Shown here piece after piece: positions 1 through 7,644 of a stretch of DNA of 21,130 nt. The stretch comes from a virus. A program made the translations under genes and the position numbers. The stretch covers positions 1 through 21,130 of the IMG/VR virus record IMGVR_UViG_3300031851_000239, one strand, 5' to 3'. Position 1 is the stretch's first letter. Each line of letters opens with the position of its first letter. The notes beneath the pieces were generated by a model, which saw only the letters and a list, made by a program, of their open reading frames with translations, did no database searches and was not told the origin of the DNA.

Positions 1-1
1 T

Positions 2-136
2 ACGTCGGTTGCAGTGTACGACGAAGCGACCAGCGGCAACCAAATTGCGCACGCAGATCTGACGAACGTTAAAAACGTCGGCGTTGGTGATAATTTTCGC
101 ATCCTGTCGGGCCAGCTCGACATAACTTTGGAGTAA
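2..136 (+). CDS. Small tail/virion structural protein, C-terminal part only
   Basis: An open frame runs in from the left edge and ends at TAA 134-136, giving 44 residues (ending in FRILSGQLDITLE). The sequence resembles the C-terminal part of the next gene: both carry a D-A/E-A-T-(G/S)-G-N motif, then a Leu-Thr stretch, and finish with a Q-L-x-I-x-x-x-x-L-type strand. I therefore read it as the tail end of a paralogue in the small phage protein family often annotated as tail fibre protein. The start lies outside the window, so length and N-terminus are unknown. The stop lies 3 bases before the next gene's GTG, and GGAG at 130-133 in its last codons supplies that gene's ribosome binding site. 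Confidence 0.7.
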   Translation, partial: TSVAVYDEATSGNQIAHADLTNVKNVGVGDNFRILSGQLDITLE

Positions 137-139
137 AAC

Positions 140-532
140 GTGGCAGCCTTATCGGACTACGCAGAATTGGCGGTCTTAAACGCAATTGCCGGGCGGGCTA
201 ACTTCACGGCCCCTGCGGCGGTTTATATTGCGCTGGGTGGCGGCGATTTCACTGACACCGGCACGGCGGTGGCGGAAATCTCAGGCAACGGCTATGCGCG
301 CCAGCAAGTCGTTTTTGGCACTAATGCCGCCAATGGCCAAATCAGCAATACGTCGGAAATTACGTTTCCCGTTGCAACCGGCACCCAAGGCGCGGTTACG
401 CATTATAAGCTGATGGACGCCGCAACCGGCGGAAACTGTTTAATCGTGGGCGAGCTAACAGCCGCTAAAACAATCACAACCAATGACCAGCTCAGAATCC
501 AAATTGGTGATCTGACCTTAACGGCAAACTAG
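140..532 (+). CDS. Small tail fibre-family structural protein (130 aa)
   Basis: The 130-residue protein starts at GTG 140, with GGAG at 130-133 six bases upstream. Its pattern matches a common small phage structural family usually labelled tail fibre protein: an N-terminal S-D-Y-A-E-x-x-x-L-N-A helix, a strand giving V-Y-I-A-L (about residues 28-32), a G-Y-A-R-Q motif (about 51-55), T-H-Y-K-L-M-D-A-A-T-G-G-N (about 87-99), and a C-terminal D-Q-L-R-I-x-x-G-D-L strand. The family is beta-rich and probably a virion surface or tail component; its exact role is not established. The truncated gene just upstream looks like a paralogue, so this is a tandem duplication. The product name is a family habit rather than a proven function. 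Confidence 0.75.
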   Translation: MAALSDYAELAVLNAIAGRANFTAPAAVYIALGGGDFTDTGTAVAEISGNGYARQQVVFGTNAANGQISNTSEITFPVATGTQGAVTHYKLMDAATGGNCLIVGELTAAKTITTNDQLRIQIGDLTLTAN

Positions 533-542
533 AGGAAATAAC

Positions 543-1028
543 ATGGCAGGCACAATCACCACGTCTTTGAGTAACGCGTTTAAATTGCAGCTCTTAAAGG
601 GAAATCACGATTTTGACACGAATATGAAAGTTATTCTGTTAAAAGAAGAAAGCGCCCTTTCCACAAATTACGGGGCGGCCACAGTAAGTTCCGGCGCGGT
701 CGGCACGGACGAAGTTAGCCACGCGTCTTATGATGCTGCGTTTTCGCGCAATGTTTTAGGCGCGGGGAACGGAGCCACGGCGGCGATTGCCAACACCTTC
801 CCCAAAATGGACAGCACCACGGCTATCATTGACTTTGATGACGCGGTTTTCGCGAACGTGACAGTCGTGTCTGACGGTGCGATTTTATACAACCCGAATG
901 CCGGCGATCCAAACAACGACGTTATTGCGGTTTTCTCATTTGGAGGGACCGTTTCGGCCACTGCGGGGGATTTCACCCTGCAATTCCCTGCGCCTGGAAG
1001 CAGCACAAGCATTCTGAGACTCGACTAA
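543..1028 (+). CDS. Beta-rich tail/virion structural protein (161 aa)
   Basis: The ATG at 543 is preceded by AGAGGAAATAAC, a strong ribosome binding site. The product is 161 residues, soluble, beta-rich and without cysteine. It has the pattern of a small structural family found beside tail fibre genes in many environmental phages: an N-terminal helix (S-N-A-F-K-x-x-L-L-K-G-N-H-D-F), then V-I-L-L strands, a central I-I-D-F-D-D-A-V-F motif (about residues 95-103), G-A-I-L-Y-N (about 112-117), and a late G-D-F-T-L-Q-F-P strand before a short C-terminal tail. The gene sits 10 bases after one small tail gene and 15 before a fibre gene, so it probably belongs to the tail or receptor-binding apparatus. 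The specific role is unknown. Confidence 0.7.
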   Translation: MAGTITTSLSNAFKLQLLKGNHDFDTNMKVILLKEESALSTNYGAATVSSGAVGTDEVSHASYDAAFSRNVLGAGNGATAAIANTFPKMDSTTAIIDFDDAVFANVTVVSDGAILYNPNAGDPNNDVIAVFSFGGTVSATAGDFTLQFPAPGSSTSILRLD

Positions 1029-1043
1029 AGCGGGTATTTTGAC

Positions 1044-2537
1044 ATGGTCAAATTTATTAACCGATGCAAGATGCCGGTCGCGTCCGGCGGGGCGGGCACA
1101 ATTACGTTTGGGGCGGCTGCCGTCGCCGGGTTTGAGAGCTTGGCCGATCAATCCGTGGGCGCAGGCGATGAGCTGCGCTATACGCTTGAGCAGAACAACG
1201 AATATGAGGTTGGAACCGGCGTAATTGGGCTGTCTGGCGGCACGTACACGATGACCCGCACGCCGCTTAGATCGTCAAATTCTGACAATTCTGCGATTTC
1301 GGCTGGTGCGGCGGCGGTTTGTTTTTTTACTATGCTGGCCGATGATGTTGCGCAATATTTGGCAGACCTGGCAAATGTGTCGGACACGTCGCCAAGCGCC
1401 GGTCAAGCGCTGACTTGGGACGCGGTGGCCAGCACTTGGAAGCCAGCCAGCCCGTCTGGCGGAATTGCAAACGTTTCAACTTATGCAAATTTGCCGGGGT
1501 CGCCCAGCGTGACCGATCTGGCTTTTGTGACAGATACAAAGGCGCTTTATATTTATGATGGCGCAGAGTGGGACCGGTTTTCAACTGGCAGCCAGTTAGC
1601 CCCGCGGTTTACTACTTCGCCAGCTTCATCGCTTGAATTAAACTCTGATGGTTCTACAAGCACTCTCTCGGCAGTGGCGATTGATGATGCAGGTTTCCCC
1701 ATCACTTACGATTGGGATGGTTTCTCTGGTACTAATTCTTACAATTCTTCTAGCTTGCCACCGCAACTTACGGCGGTCGCTGAATCAAGCGGAGTATTTA
1801 CACTTACGCCAAGTACAAACAGTTCTAATTCTGGGTCATTTCAATTTAGAATTAAGGCATCAGATGGGGTGTTATCAATTGCTGAAACCACTAGCGTCAG
1901 CTTAATTTTCCAAACGCCGGTTATAGTTGACAGCTTGCAGACAAGCAATTCGGCTACCCTTCAAGCCACCACTTCTGGATTGATTCAAGCGTTCCTCACA
2001 AATAGCACTTACAGCACAGGTTCCGGCACCCTTCACTTCCCGACCGGCACTGGGAATACTATGCCCACTGGCAAACGATACATAGAGGCAAAAGTTACAT
2101 CTAGGTCTGGGGATGCTCTTTTGGTTGGGTTAGCTAGATATGACGATGCAGTAGCCCGCAACAGCAGACTCGGCTGGGGTAATTCGTATCGTTCGTCCGT
2201 TGCGTATATTAAAATGGAAAACGGTGAGTTGCAACCCGCTAACACCTCAGCGGGCTTTCCGGGCGGCAACGGGTTTTCAGGTGTCCCAGCTTTTGATGTC
2301 GGTGACATAGTTCAGATTGCCTATGACACCAGCGCGGAAAAAGTTTGGTTCGGAAAAAATAACAGTTGGCAATCAGCCACTGGCGACCCCGTTACTGGTG
2401 GGGGCCGAACACTAGACTACTCGGCTGGTGGATATTCTTTTGTTCTAGGTTCGACAACAGGCGGTAACATCGCTTACACGCTACAGTTTGGCGGCACTCA
2501 CACTTATTCAACCCCGACAGGCTTCGAGCTTTATTAA
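1044..2537 (+). CDS. Tail fibre with cadherin-like and C-terminal SPRY-like domains
   Basis: The product is 497 residues. Residues ~1-110 (NRCKMP, then E-Y-E-V-G-T-G and M-T-R-T-P-L-R-S-S-N-S) look like the conserved virion-attachment end of phage tail proteins. Residues ~110-180 include a Y-I-Y-D-G-A-E-W segment typical of fibre linkers. Residues ~190-285 resemble a cadherin/Ig-like fold (ITYDW, then FRIKASDGV). Residues ~345-495 resemble a SPRY/B30.2 sandwich: K-R-Y-I-E-A-K-V, L-V-G-L-A, a G-D-I-V-Q-I-A-Y-D strand, V-W-F-G-K-N-N and a final F-G-G. The role is probably receptor binding. GC content falls from about 57% in the N-terminal part to about 45% after ~1620 (hand count), consistent with an acquired adhesive end. 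The stop overlaps the next start by one base (TAATG). Confidence 0.72.
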   Translation: MVKFINRCKMPVASGGAGTITFGAAAVAGFESLADQSVGAGDELRYTLEQNNEYEVGTGVIGLSGGTYTMTRTPLRSSNSDNSAISAGAAAVCFFTMLADDVAQYLADLANVSDTSPSAGQALTWDAVASTWKPASPSGGIANVSTYANLPGSPSVTDLAFVTDTKALYIYDGAEWDRFSTGSQLAPRFTTSPASSLELNSDGSTSTLSAVAIDDAGFPITYDWDGFSGTNSYNSSSLPPQLTAVAESSGVFTLTPSTNSSNSGSFQFRIKASDGVLSIAETTSVSLIFQTPVIVDSLQTSNSATLQATTSGLIQAFLTNSTYSTGSGTLHFPTGTGNTMPTGKRYIEAKVTSRSGDALLVGLARYDDAVARNSRLGWGNSYRSSVAYIKMENGELQPANTSAGFPGGNGFSGVPAFDVGDIVQIAYDTSAEKVWFGKNNSWQSATGDPVTGGGRTLDYSAGGYSFVLGSTTGGNIAYTLQFGGTHTYSTPTGFELY

Positions 2538-4357
2538 TGTTAGGCTTCGCTCCAATATCAACCGCAACTCTTGGAGGGTCAGGTGTTGCGCGGCCAATTG
2601 TCAACCAAGGCTTGATAGGCGTTGCGGCGACAATTTCTCTTGGGTCAATCTCGGTCACAGCAAACTCAACAATATCTGAAGTCGCAATCAGAAAGCCAAA
2701 CACAACATTCTTCCACGACCCAGATGACGATGGGGTAGGCCAATTTTTAAATAACGAATTTCCATATATCAGCTTTGTAAATTATTTTATCTTAGGATTT
2801 GATCCATCCTTAGCGACCACGCCTAATAATTCACTTGCGCCGACTTGGAGCGGCACATATCCGCACGCTGAAAAATTTGGAATAACTGCTACAATTACAG
2901 ATGAGCCTATTACGTACCAAGGCGCGCATGCGCCGCTCGTAAACGGCGATTATACATTCCCAGCGACGGTCAATGACGCCGGCCTTGCGCAATATCGGCA
3001 GCCGCCACATTTGCGGCATTTGCCTGAGACGATAACGAGCGGTGCGGCAACAATATCATCGCTTGCTGACCCGCTGGTTGCAACTTTAACATTTCCGGCA
3101 AATGACCCCAGTTTGTTTAACGTAATTGTTGGACAAGTTCGGACGATTAACACGTTTGACCCAACAGACAGCGACACATTTTTTGACAGCCTGATTAATG
3201 GAGCCGCCGGTGATATTTTACTGCCAGGCGAAAACAAATTGCGTGAGCTGTTCCATTTATCACCGGACAAAGGTCTTGAAATCGGGTCTGTCTCGGTGGG
3301 CGCATTTGGCACTGACAACACTAGCCTAATAAATGGTGCGGCGTGGGTTCTGTACGGGCTAAAATTGCAGCCACAAACCACTGCAACGCACAATGCTGAC
3401 GGCACGCCTGTGTCTCAAGAGCATACGCTTTTAGTCACCGCATCGATTGGCGCAATCCAAGCAAACGTTGGGTTTACCCCAGCCTCTTTTAACATCACAG
3501 CGGCCTTGGGCAGCGCGCAGGCAAACGTCGCGCAGCCTTTGACCGGCTTTCAGATCGGCACAATGCTAACGCCAGATCCGCCCTGGTATTTGAATCCGTC
3601 TCGCGTGCAATTGGTGGCGCAGGCCAACCAATCGGCTGATAGCGCAGTTTACCCTTATTTGGCCGGCCCGTTTGACACCGGCCCGCTGCAGCACGAATTT
3701 GGCATTTCAATATCACTAGGCACATTGGCCGGCCCATACGGCGTTGACGTGCCTGTGGTGGGCGTGTCCGCTACTGTTTCGTTGGGCGACGAAATTTCAA
3801 CACGCTCGGACAATACTTTGCTCGCGCCGACCTTGCTGGCAACAATTTCAACTGGGCTGGCTGACGTCAAAATCAACGTTACTGAAATTATATCAGACTC
3901 CCTTGGCTCAACAATCTCGCTTGGAGTAACAAGCGAATCCGCCACGTCAAACGCGGTGGCGACTACTTTGGCGGCAACGTTAAGCACGCGCGCTCCTACC
4001 GCCAGCGGTGATGCAAACACGGGCGTAACTTCAGGCGTTTCTGCGACGCTTTCGCTTGGCATCATCACGTTAATTATCACTCGTTACACGTCAATCAGCG
4101 CGAACCTAGATGTCACGCAAACGGTTGTCGCTAGGAATTTCATTGACGCTGGCGCGTCGCCGCAGATCGCGGTTTCGGCCAGCGCGCTGGCCGGGTTTTT
4201 CCGCGACGGCGTGGCAGCCACGGCTGTGTCGTGCAACGTCACCGCCACAGGCAGATTGCTTTGGGAACCTGTTGCCGCCGATGGGGCTGACCCGTGGGTG
4301 CCACAGTCCGGCGGCAATGTTGAGACGCCGGCAGACATCTGGCAAACTGCCGCATAA
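2537..4357 (+). CDS. Large repeat-containing tail protein (606 aa), function unknown
   Basis: The ATG at 2537 shares its A with the previous stop (TAATG), implying translational coupling. The 606-residue product is rich in Ala, Thr, Ser and Leu and is predicted to be mostly beta. A short strand motif of the type T-(I/V/L)-S-(L/T)-G recurs at residues 32-36, 391-395, 413-417, 436-440, 459-463, 481-485 (ending in Arg instead of Gly) and 504-508; the last six are 22-23 residues apart. A related A-S-I-G / A-A-L-G pair lies at 302-305 and 322-325, each followed by A-x-x-A-N-V-like residues. The C-terminus ends with a Trp-containing segment (LLWEP to DIWQTAA), a pattern seen at the ends of phage appendage proteins. 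Lying between two fibre genes, it is probably an extended fibre or tail-tip component. No catalytic motif was recognised. Confidence 0.6.
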   Translation: MLGFAPISTATLGGSGVARPIVNQGLIGVAATISLGSISVTANSTISEVAIRKPNTTFFHDPDDDGVGQFLNNEFPYISFVNYFILGFDPSLATTPNNSLAPTWSGTYPHAEKFGITATITDEPITYQGAHAPLVNGDYTFPATVNDAGLAQYRQPPHLRHLPETITSGAATISSLADPLVATLTFPANDPSLFNVIVGQVRTINTFDPTDSDTFFDSLINGAAGDILLPGENKLRELFHLSPDKGLEIGSVSVGAFGTDNTSLINGAAWVLYGLKLQPQTTATHNADGTPVSQEHTLLVTASIGAIQANVGFTPASFNITAALGSAQANVAQPLTGFQIGTMLTPDPPWYLNPSRVQLVAQANQSADSAVYPYLAGPFDTGPLQHEFGISISLGTLAGPYGVDVPVVGVSATVSLGDEISTRSDNTLLAPTLLATISTGLADVKINVTEIISDSLGSTISLGVTSESATSNAVATTLAATLSTRAPTASGDANTGVTSGVSATLSLGIITLIITRYTSISANLDVTQTVVARNFIDAGASPQIAVSASALAGFFRDGVAATAVSCNVTATGRLLWEPVAADGADPWVPQSGGNVETPADIWQTAA

Positions 4358-4370
4358 ATGAGGTAAAAAA

Positions 4371-5369
4371 ATGGCCGACACCAACACAACGAATTACAGC
4401 CTAGTCAAGCCAGAGGTCGGAGCGTCAGAAAATAGTTGGGGCACCAAAATCAACGCTGGGCTAGACAGCATTGACTCAATCCTGGGCGGCGGCACAGCCG
4501 TCAGCGGCATTGATATAAACAGCGGTACGATTGACGGCGCGGTCATCGGTGGGGCAACGCCTGCCGCAATAACGGGAACCACGCTGACAGGCTCAACTAG
4601 CCTGACCTCTCCGCTCATCCAAACAGAGGCAATCAGTTTTTCTGACGGGGATGCGGCAATGACCATTGCCGACGGCGGGATTGTCGCGTTTAGCGTTGGA
4701 CCGCTACTGCCGAGCTTGACGCTGGGCGGCACGCAAATTACATCAACAGGCTTAGAAATTAACCAATTAAACGCAATCACGCGCGGATCAATCGTTTATG
4801 GCAACGCCTCTGGTGCTACTGCAAGACTAAGCCCAGGCGCAGCCGACACGGTTTTGACTTCAGACGGCACGGATATAAGCTGGGCGGCTGCCGGTGGTGG
4901 TGCAGTCCCCGCTGGCACAGTGATTTATCACGCAGCTAACACAGCACCCGCGGGCTTTATCAAAGCCAACGGTTCGGCTGTTTCACGTTCGACCTACTCT
5001 AACTTGTTTACAGCAATTGGCACAACCTATGGTGCAGGTGATGGCTCTACTACTTTTAACATCCCTGATTTACGTGGTGAATTTATGCGTGGCTGGGATG
5101 ACAGCCGTGGCATTGATAGTGGCCGTGCATTTGGCTCTGCACAGACTGACGAGTTTAAAAGCCACGATCATATAGGAGGCCACGCTAGAGCCGGAGGTAT
5201 TGGTTACGCAGACGGTCGTTATGGAGTTGATACTGCAAGTAATGGTAGCAACAAAGTCTCAGCGAGTGCGGCAGGGTCATTTGCTTTACACTATGCTAAG
5301 ACTTCAGCGACAGGTGGCACAGACACCCGCCCGCGGAACATAGCATTGCTCGCTTGTATTAAATATTAG
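4371..5369 (+). CDS. Tail fibre protein with phage collar domain
   Basis: ATG 4371 follows TGAGGTAAAAAA, a good ribosome binding site. Residues ~8-36 ([20 protein letters not shown] and on to L-D-S-I-D) form the motif typical of the virion-proximal end of many phage fibres. Residues ~40-175 are a Gly/Thr/Ile-rich shaft with T-G-T-T-L-T-G-S-T. Residues ~179-255 match the phage tail collar domain: [36 protein letters not shown], then I-P-D-L-R-G-E-F and R-G-W-D-D. The end, [15 protein letters not shown], is the usual terminus of this fibre class. It is probably a host-recognition fibre. The region with S-H-D-H (about residues 264-267) looks like the variable tip. Confidence 0.85.
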   Translation: MADTNTTNYSLVKPEVGASENSWGTKINAGLDSIDSILGGGTAVSGIDINSGTIDGAVIGGATPAAITGTTLTGSTSLTSPLIQTEAISFSDGDAAMTIADGGIVAFSVGPLLPSLTLGGTQITSTGLEINQLNAITRGSIVYGNASGATARLSPGAADTVLTSDGTDISWAAAGGGAVPAGTVIYHAANTAPAGFIKANGSAVSRSTYSNLFTAIGTTYGAGDGSTTFNIPDLRGEFMRGWDDSRGIDSGRAFGSAQTDEFKSHDHIGGHARAGGIGYADGRYGVDTASNGSNKVSASAAGSFALHYAKTSATGGTDTRPRNIALLACIKY

Positions 5370-5391
5370 GCTGCGCCAAATAGCGTGACTT

Positions 5392-5420
5392 TTGGCATTT
5401 ACCACAACATGTGGTAATAT
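5392..5420 (+). promoter_or_regulatory. Sigma70-like promoter ahead of the stabilization gene
   Basis: TTGGCA (5392-5397) and TAATAT (5415-5420) are separated by 17 bases, matching the sigma70 consensus at 5/6 and 4/6 positions. Transcription would start near 5427, giving a leader of about 22 bases to the ATG at 5450. The spacer is occupied by a 17-bp palindrome (5400-5416), suggesting repressor control. This is the clearest promoter-like site I see in the long rightward gene array. It is predicted from sequence only. Confidence 0.5.
5400..5416. promoter_or_regulatory. Operator-like palindrome 1 (7-3-7)
   Basis: TACCACA-ACA-TGTGGTA is a perfect 7-bp inverted repeat around a 3-bp centre. It lies between the putative -35 and -10 hexamers and overlaps the first two bases of the -10, the position expected for a repressor site. 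Its inner part ACAACATGTGGT (5404-5415) recurs with one change 30 bp downstream. Confidence 0.5.
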
Positions 5421-5433
5421 TTTCACGTCTGTA

Positions 5434-5445
5434 ACAACATGTTGT
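5434..5445. promoter_or_regulatory. Operator-like palindrome 2
   Basis: ACAACATGTTGT is a perfect 12-bp palindrome and matches 11 of 12 bases of 5404-5415, exactly 30 bp away, so the two copies lie on roughly the same DNA face. It falls just after the predicted transcription start and ends 4 bases before the ATG at 5450, taking the place where a Shine-Dalgarno sequence would normally be. A bound regulator could contact both sites. Confidence 0.45.
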
Positions 5446-5449
5446 GCCT

Positions 5450-6931
5450 ATGGCTTTAATTGACATTAAAATACCGCCGGGCGTTTACCGCAACGGTACA
5501 GATTTGCAGAGCGTGGGCCGCTGGCGCGACGCCAATCTTGTGCGTTGGGTGGATGGAACCATCCGCCCAATTGGCGGCTGGCGCATCCGAGCCACCACCG
5601 CCGCCGCCGCTAAAGTGCGCGGAATGATGGCTTGGTCGGACAATAGTTTGGACAGACGAATTGTCCTTGGGACATATAATAAATTATATTCGTACAACAC
5701 TTTTGGCACTCAATCAGATATTACACCAGCCGGACTTATTGCTGGGCGTGAGGACGGGGCGGCGCAAACCGGCTACGGTGGCGGGCTTTACAACGAAGGA
5801 TTTTATGGAACGCCGCGACTAGAATCAACGCGCATTGAGCCGGCTACAAGCTGGGCGCTGCAACCTTGGGGTGAATACTTAGTTGCGTGCAACCGCGATG
5901 ACGGCAAAATATATGAATGGCAATTAAACGGCTCGGTGCCGGCGGCTGTGTTGAGCAACGCCCCGACTGATAATCAAAGCATTGTTGTCACGCAGGAACG
6001 TTTCTTGCTGGCGTTGGGCGCAGACGGGAATAGCCGCAAAATTTCCTGGTGTGACCGCGAAAATAATACAGAATGGACACCTAGTGCGACAAACGAGGCG
6101 GGCGACATATTGCTGGAGACAACCGGCAAAATTATGGCCGGCGTACGAACACAAAACCAAACGATAATTTTAACCAGCACAGACGCACACAGCGTGACTT
6201 ATCAAGGTCCGCCCTATGTTTTCAGCATCGACCGAGTTGGGCAATCTTGCGGATTGGCCGCGCACTTAGCTTACGCCAGCGTTGATGCTGGGGTGTTCTG
6301 GATGGGCTTAAATTCTTTTTACGCGTTCAACGGAAACAACGTGCAAGAGCTGCCTTGTGATGTTTCGGATTACGTGTTTTCCAACATCAACCGCGCCCAA
6401 ATTGGCAAAACATTTGCCATGCCGTTGCAAGGCTACGGCGAAATATTTTGGTTTTACCCGTCCGAGGCGAGCACCGAAAACGACAGATATGTCGTGTACA
6501 ATTTCGTTGAGAACACTTGGTACATTGGCGAGCTTGCGCGCACTGCCGGAGCCGACGCCGGCGCATTTGCATTGCCAATGATGTGCAATCCTACCGACAA
6601 AAAAATATACGAGCATGAGGTGAGTTTTGCATATAGCGGTCTAACGCCATTCGCTGAAACTGGCCCGATTATGCTGGGGTCCGGCGAGAATGTGGCCAGC
6701 GTTACCGAAATGCTGCCCGATGAGAAAACGCAAGGCGACGTTACGGCCACTTTTAAAACGCGCTTCGCGCCGAATGGCACAGAGCGCTCGCATGGCCCAT
6801 ACAGCATGTCCAACCCGACGTCTTTGCGCTTTACTGGTCGTCAAATGCGAATGCGCCTGACCGGCGCGCGCTTGGCTGATTGGCGCGTTGGGATTAACCG
6901 GCTGGACGTTGTTGCCGGAGGGCGCCGTTAA
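5450..6931 (+). CDS. P22 gp10-like packaged-DNA stabilization / neck protein
   Basis: The 493-residue product begins M-A-L-I-D-I-K-I-P-P-G-V-Y-R-N-G-T, followed by G-R-W-R-D-A-N-L-V-R-W and R-P-I-G-G-W. This opening is characteristic of a podoviral family annotated as stabilization protein and compared with P22 gp10, the plug protein that seals the portal after packaging. The body has repeated strand motifs (Y-L-V-A-C-N-R-D-D-G, I-I-L-T-S-T-D-A-H, V-F-W-M-G-L-N-S-F-Y-A-F-N-G) suggesting a beta-propeller-like region. An in-frame GTG at 5444 is possible, but the family begins at M-A-L, so ATG 5450 is preferred. Neither start has a clear Shine-Dalgarno sequence; palindrome 2 occupies that place. 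The stop overlaps the next ATG by one base. Confidence 0.75.
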   Translation: MALIDIKIPPGVYRNGTDLQSVGRWRDANLVRWVDGTIRPIGGWRIRATTAAAAKVRGMMAWSDNSLDRRIVLGTYNKLYSYNTFGTQSDITPAGLIAGREDGAAQTGYGGGLYNEGFYGTPRLESTRIEPATSWALQPWGEYLVACNRDDGKIYEWQLNGSVPAAVLSNAPTDNQSIVVTQERFLLALGADGNSRKISWCDRENNTEWTPSATNEAGDILLETTGKIMAGVRTQNQTIILTSTDAHSVTYQGPPYVFSIDRVGQSCGLAAHLAYASVDAGVFWMGLNSFYAFNGNNVQELPCDVSDYVFSNINRAQIGKTFAMPLQGYGEIFWFYPSEASTENDRYVVYNFVENTWYIGELARTAGADAGAFALPMMCNPTDKKIYEHEVSFAYSGLTPFAETGPIMLGSGENVASVTEMLPDEKTQGDVTATFKTRFAPNGTERSHGPYSMSNPTSLRFTGRQMRMRLTGARLADWRVGINRLDVVAGGRR

Positions 6932-7287
6932 TGGAGCAGTATCGCGTTCCGCAACCCTACGGCAGCGATTGGCGTATCTGGGCCAACCGTGTGACCGCGT
7001 TTCTAAGCCAAAACAAGTCAAATTTGACACAACAAACGGGCAGCGAAAGCGCCAAAGATGACGGCATTATAATGTGGTCGCGCGCTGGTTATCCCGTCGT
7101 TTCGGCGGGCGACGGATTCCGCGAAATAATCATTAAGCGCGCTGTGCCGACGTCCAGCGTTGGCGCTGCCGGCGATGCCGCTGGCATGGTGGCCGTCAGC
7201 ACAACCCATATTTACGTCTGCACTGCGGCGCATGACGGCTCAACAAATATTTGGGCGCGCGCTGCGTTAACTGGGGGTGCCTGGTGA
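6931..7287 (+). CDS. Small tail/neck-associated protein, function unknown (118 aa)
   Basis: The start ATG shares one base with the previous stop (TAATG). The 118 residues begin with an amphipathic helix (residues ~10-35, D-W-R-I-W-A-N-R-V-T-A-F-L). The last third, T-T-H-I-Y-V-C-T-A-A-H-D-G-S-T-N-I-W-A-R-A-A-L, resembles the short C-terminal piece seen in many phage fibre and appendage proteins. It has no signal peptide or membrane segment. Position directly after the stabilization protein and before internal virion proteins suggests a minor virion component of the neck or tail. No enzymatic motif is visible. Confidence 0.55.
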   Translation: MEQYRVPQPYGSDWRIWANRVTAFLSQNKSNLTQQTGSESAKDDGIIMWSRAGYPVVSAGDGFREIIIKRAVPTSSVGAAGDAAGMVAVSTTHIYVCTAAHDGSTNIWARAALTGGAW

Positions 7288-7643
7288 ACGAAGAGCTTGA
7301 ACGCTGCAAACCTTGGATCGAGGCCGCCTTGAAATATAGCGGTGGCACGCACGACTGGATTGACGTCTGCGAGGGTATCTACAAAGGCACCATGCAGCTT
7401 TGGCCGGCGAAAGATTCATGCTTGGTTACTGAGCTTATCACCTATCCGCGCACCAAGGTGTGCAACGTGTTTCTCGGCGGCGGCACGCTTGATGAGATTA
7501 TGGGCATGCATCCCGACGTTGTGCAGTGGGCGCAATACCAAGGCTGCAGTGCGTTAACAATGACAGGCCGATTTGGCTGGAAAAAACCACTGGCGGAACA
7601 TGGCTGGAAGCCGCTCCACCAGAGCTACGTGAAGGAAATATAA
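7284..7643 (+). CDS. GNAT-like small virion-associated protein (119 aa)
   Basis: I start this gene at GTG 7284, which overlaps the preceding stop (GTGA) and follows a GGGGGTG stretch; an in-frame ATG at 7251 would add 11 unlikely residues. The product begins V/M-N-E-E-L-E-R-C-K-P-W-I-E-A-A-L. It contains T-E-L-I-T-Y-P-R-T-K-V-C-N-V-F-L-G-G-G near the middle and T-G-R-F-G-W-K-K-P-L-A-E-H-G-W near the end. The last pattern, G-R-x-G-W-x-x-x-L-x-x-x-G-(W/F), recalls the C-terminal half of small GNAT-fold phage proteins such as the T7 gp13 type, which are needed for virion assembly rather than known acetylation. Assignment is by pattern and position beside ejection protein genes. An active acetyltransferase is not shown. 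Confidence 0.55.
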   Translation: MNEELERCKPWIEAALKYSGGTHDWIDVCEGIYKGTMQLWPAKDSCLVTELITYPRTKVCNVFLGGGTLDEIMGMHPDVVQWAQYQGCSALTMTGRFGWKKPLAEHGWKPLHQSYVKEI

Positions 7644-7644
7644 G

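Noticed and set aside
2950-3405. A 151-residue minus-strand open frame in the 606-aa repeat protein gene
   Set aside because: Antisense shadow; the plus-strand frame is continuous and has a clear repeat structure.
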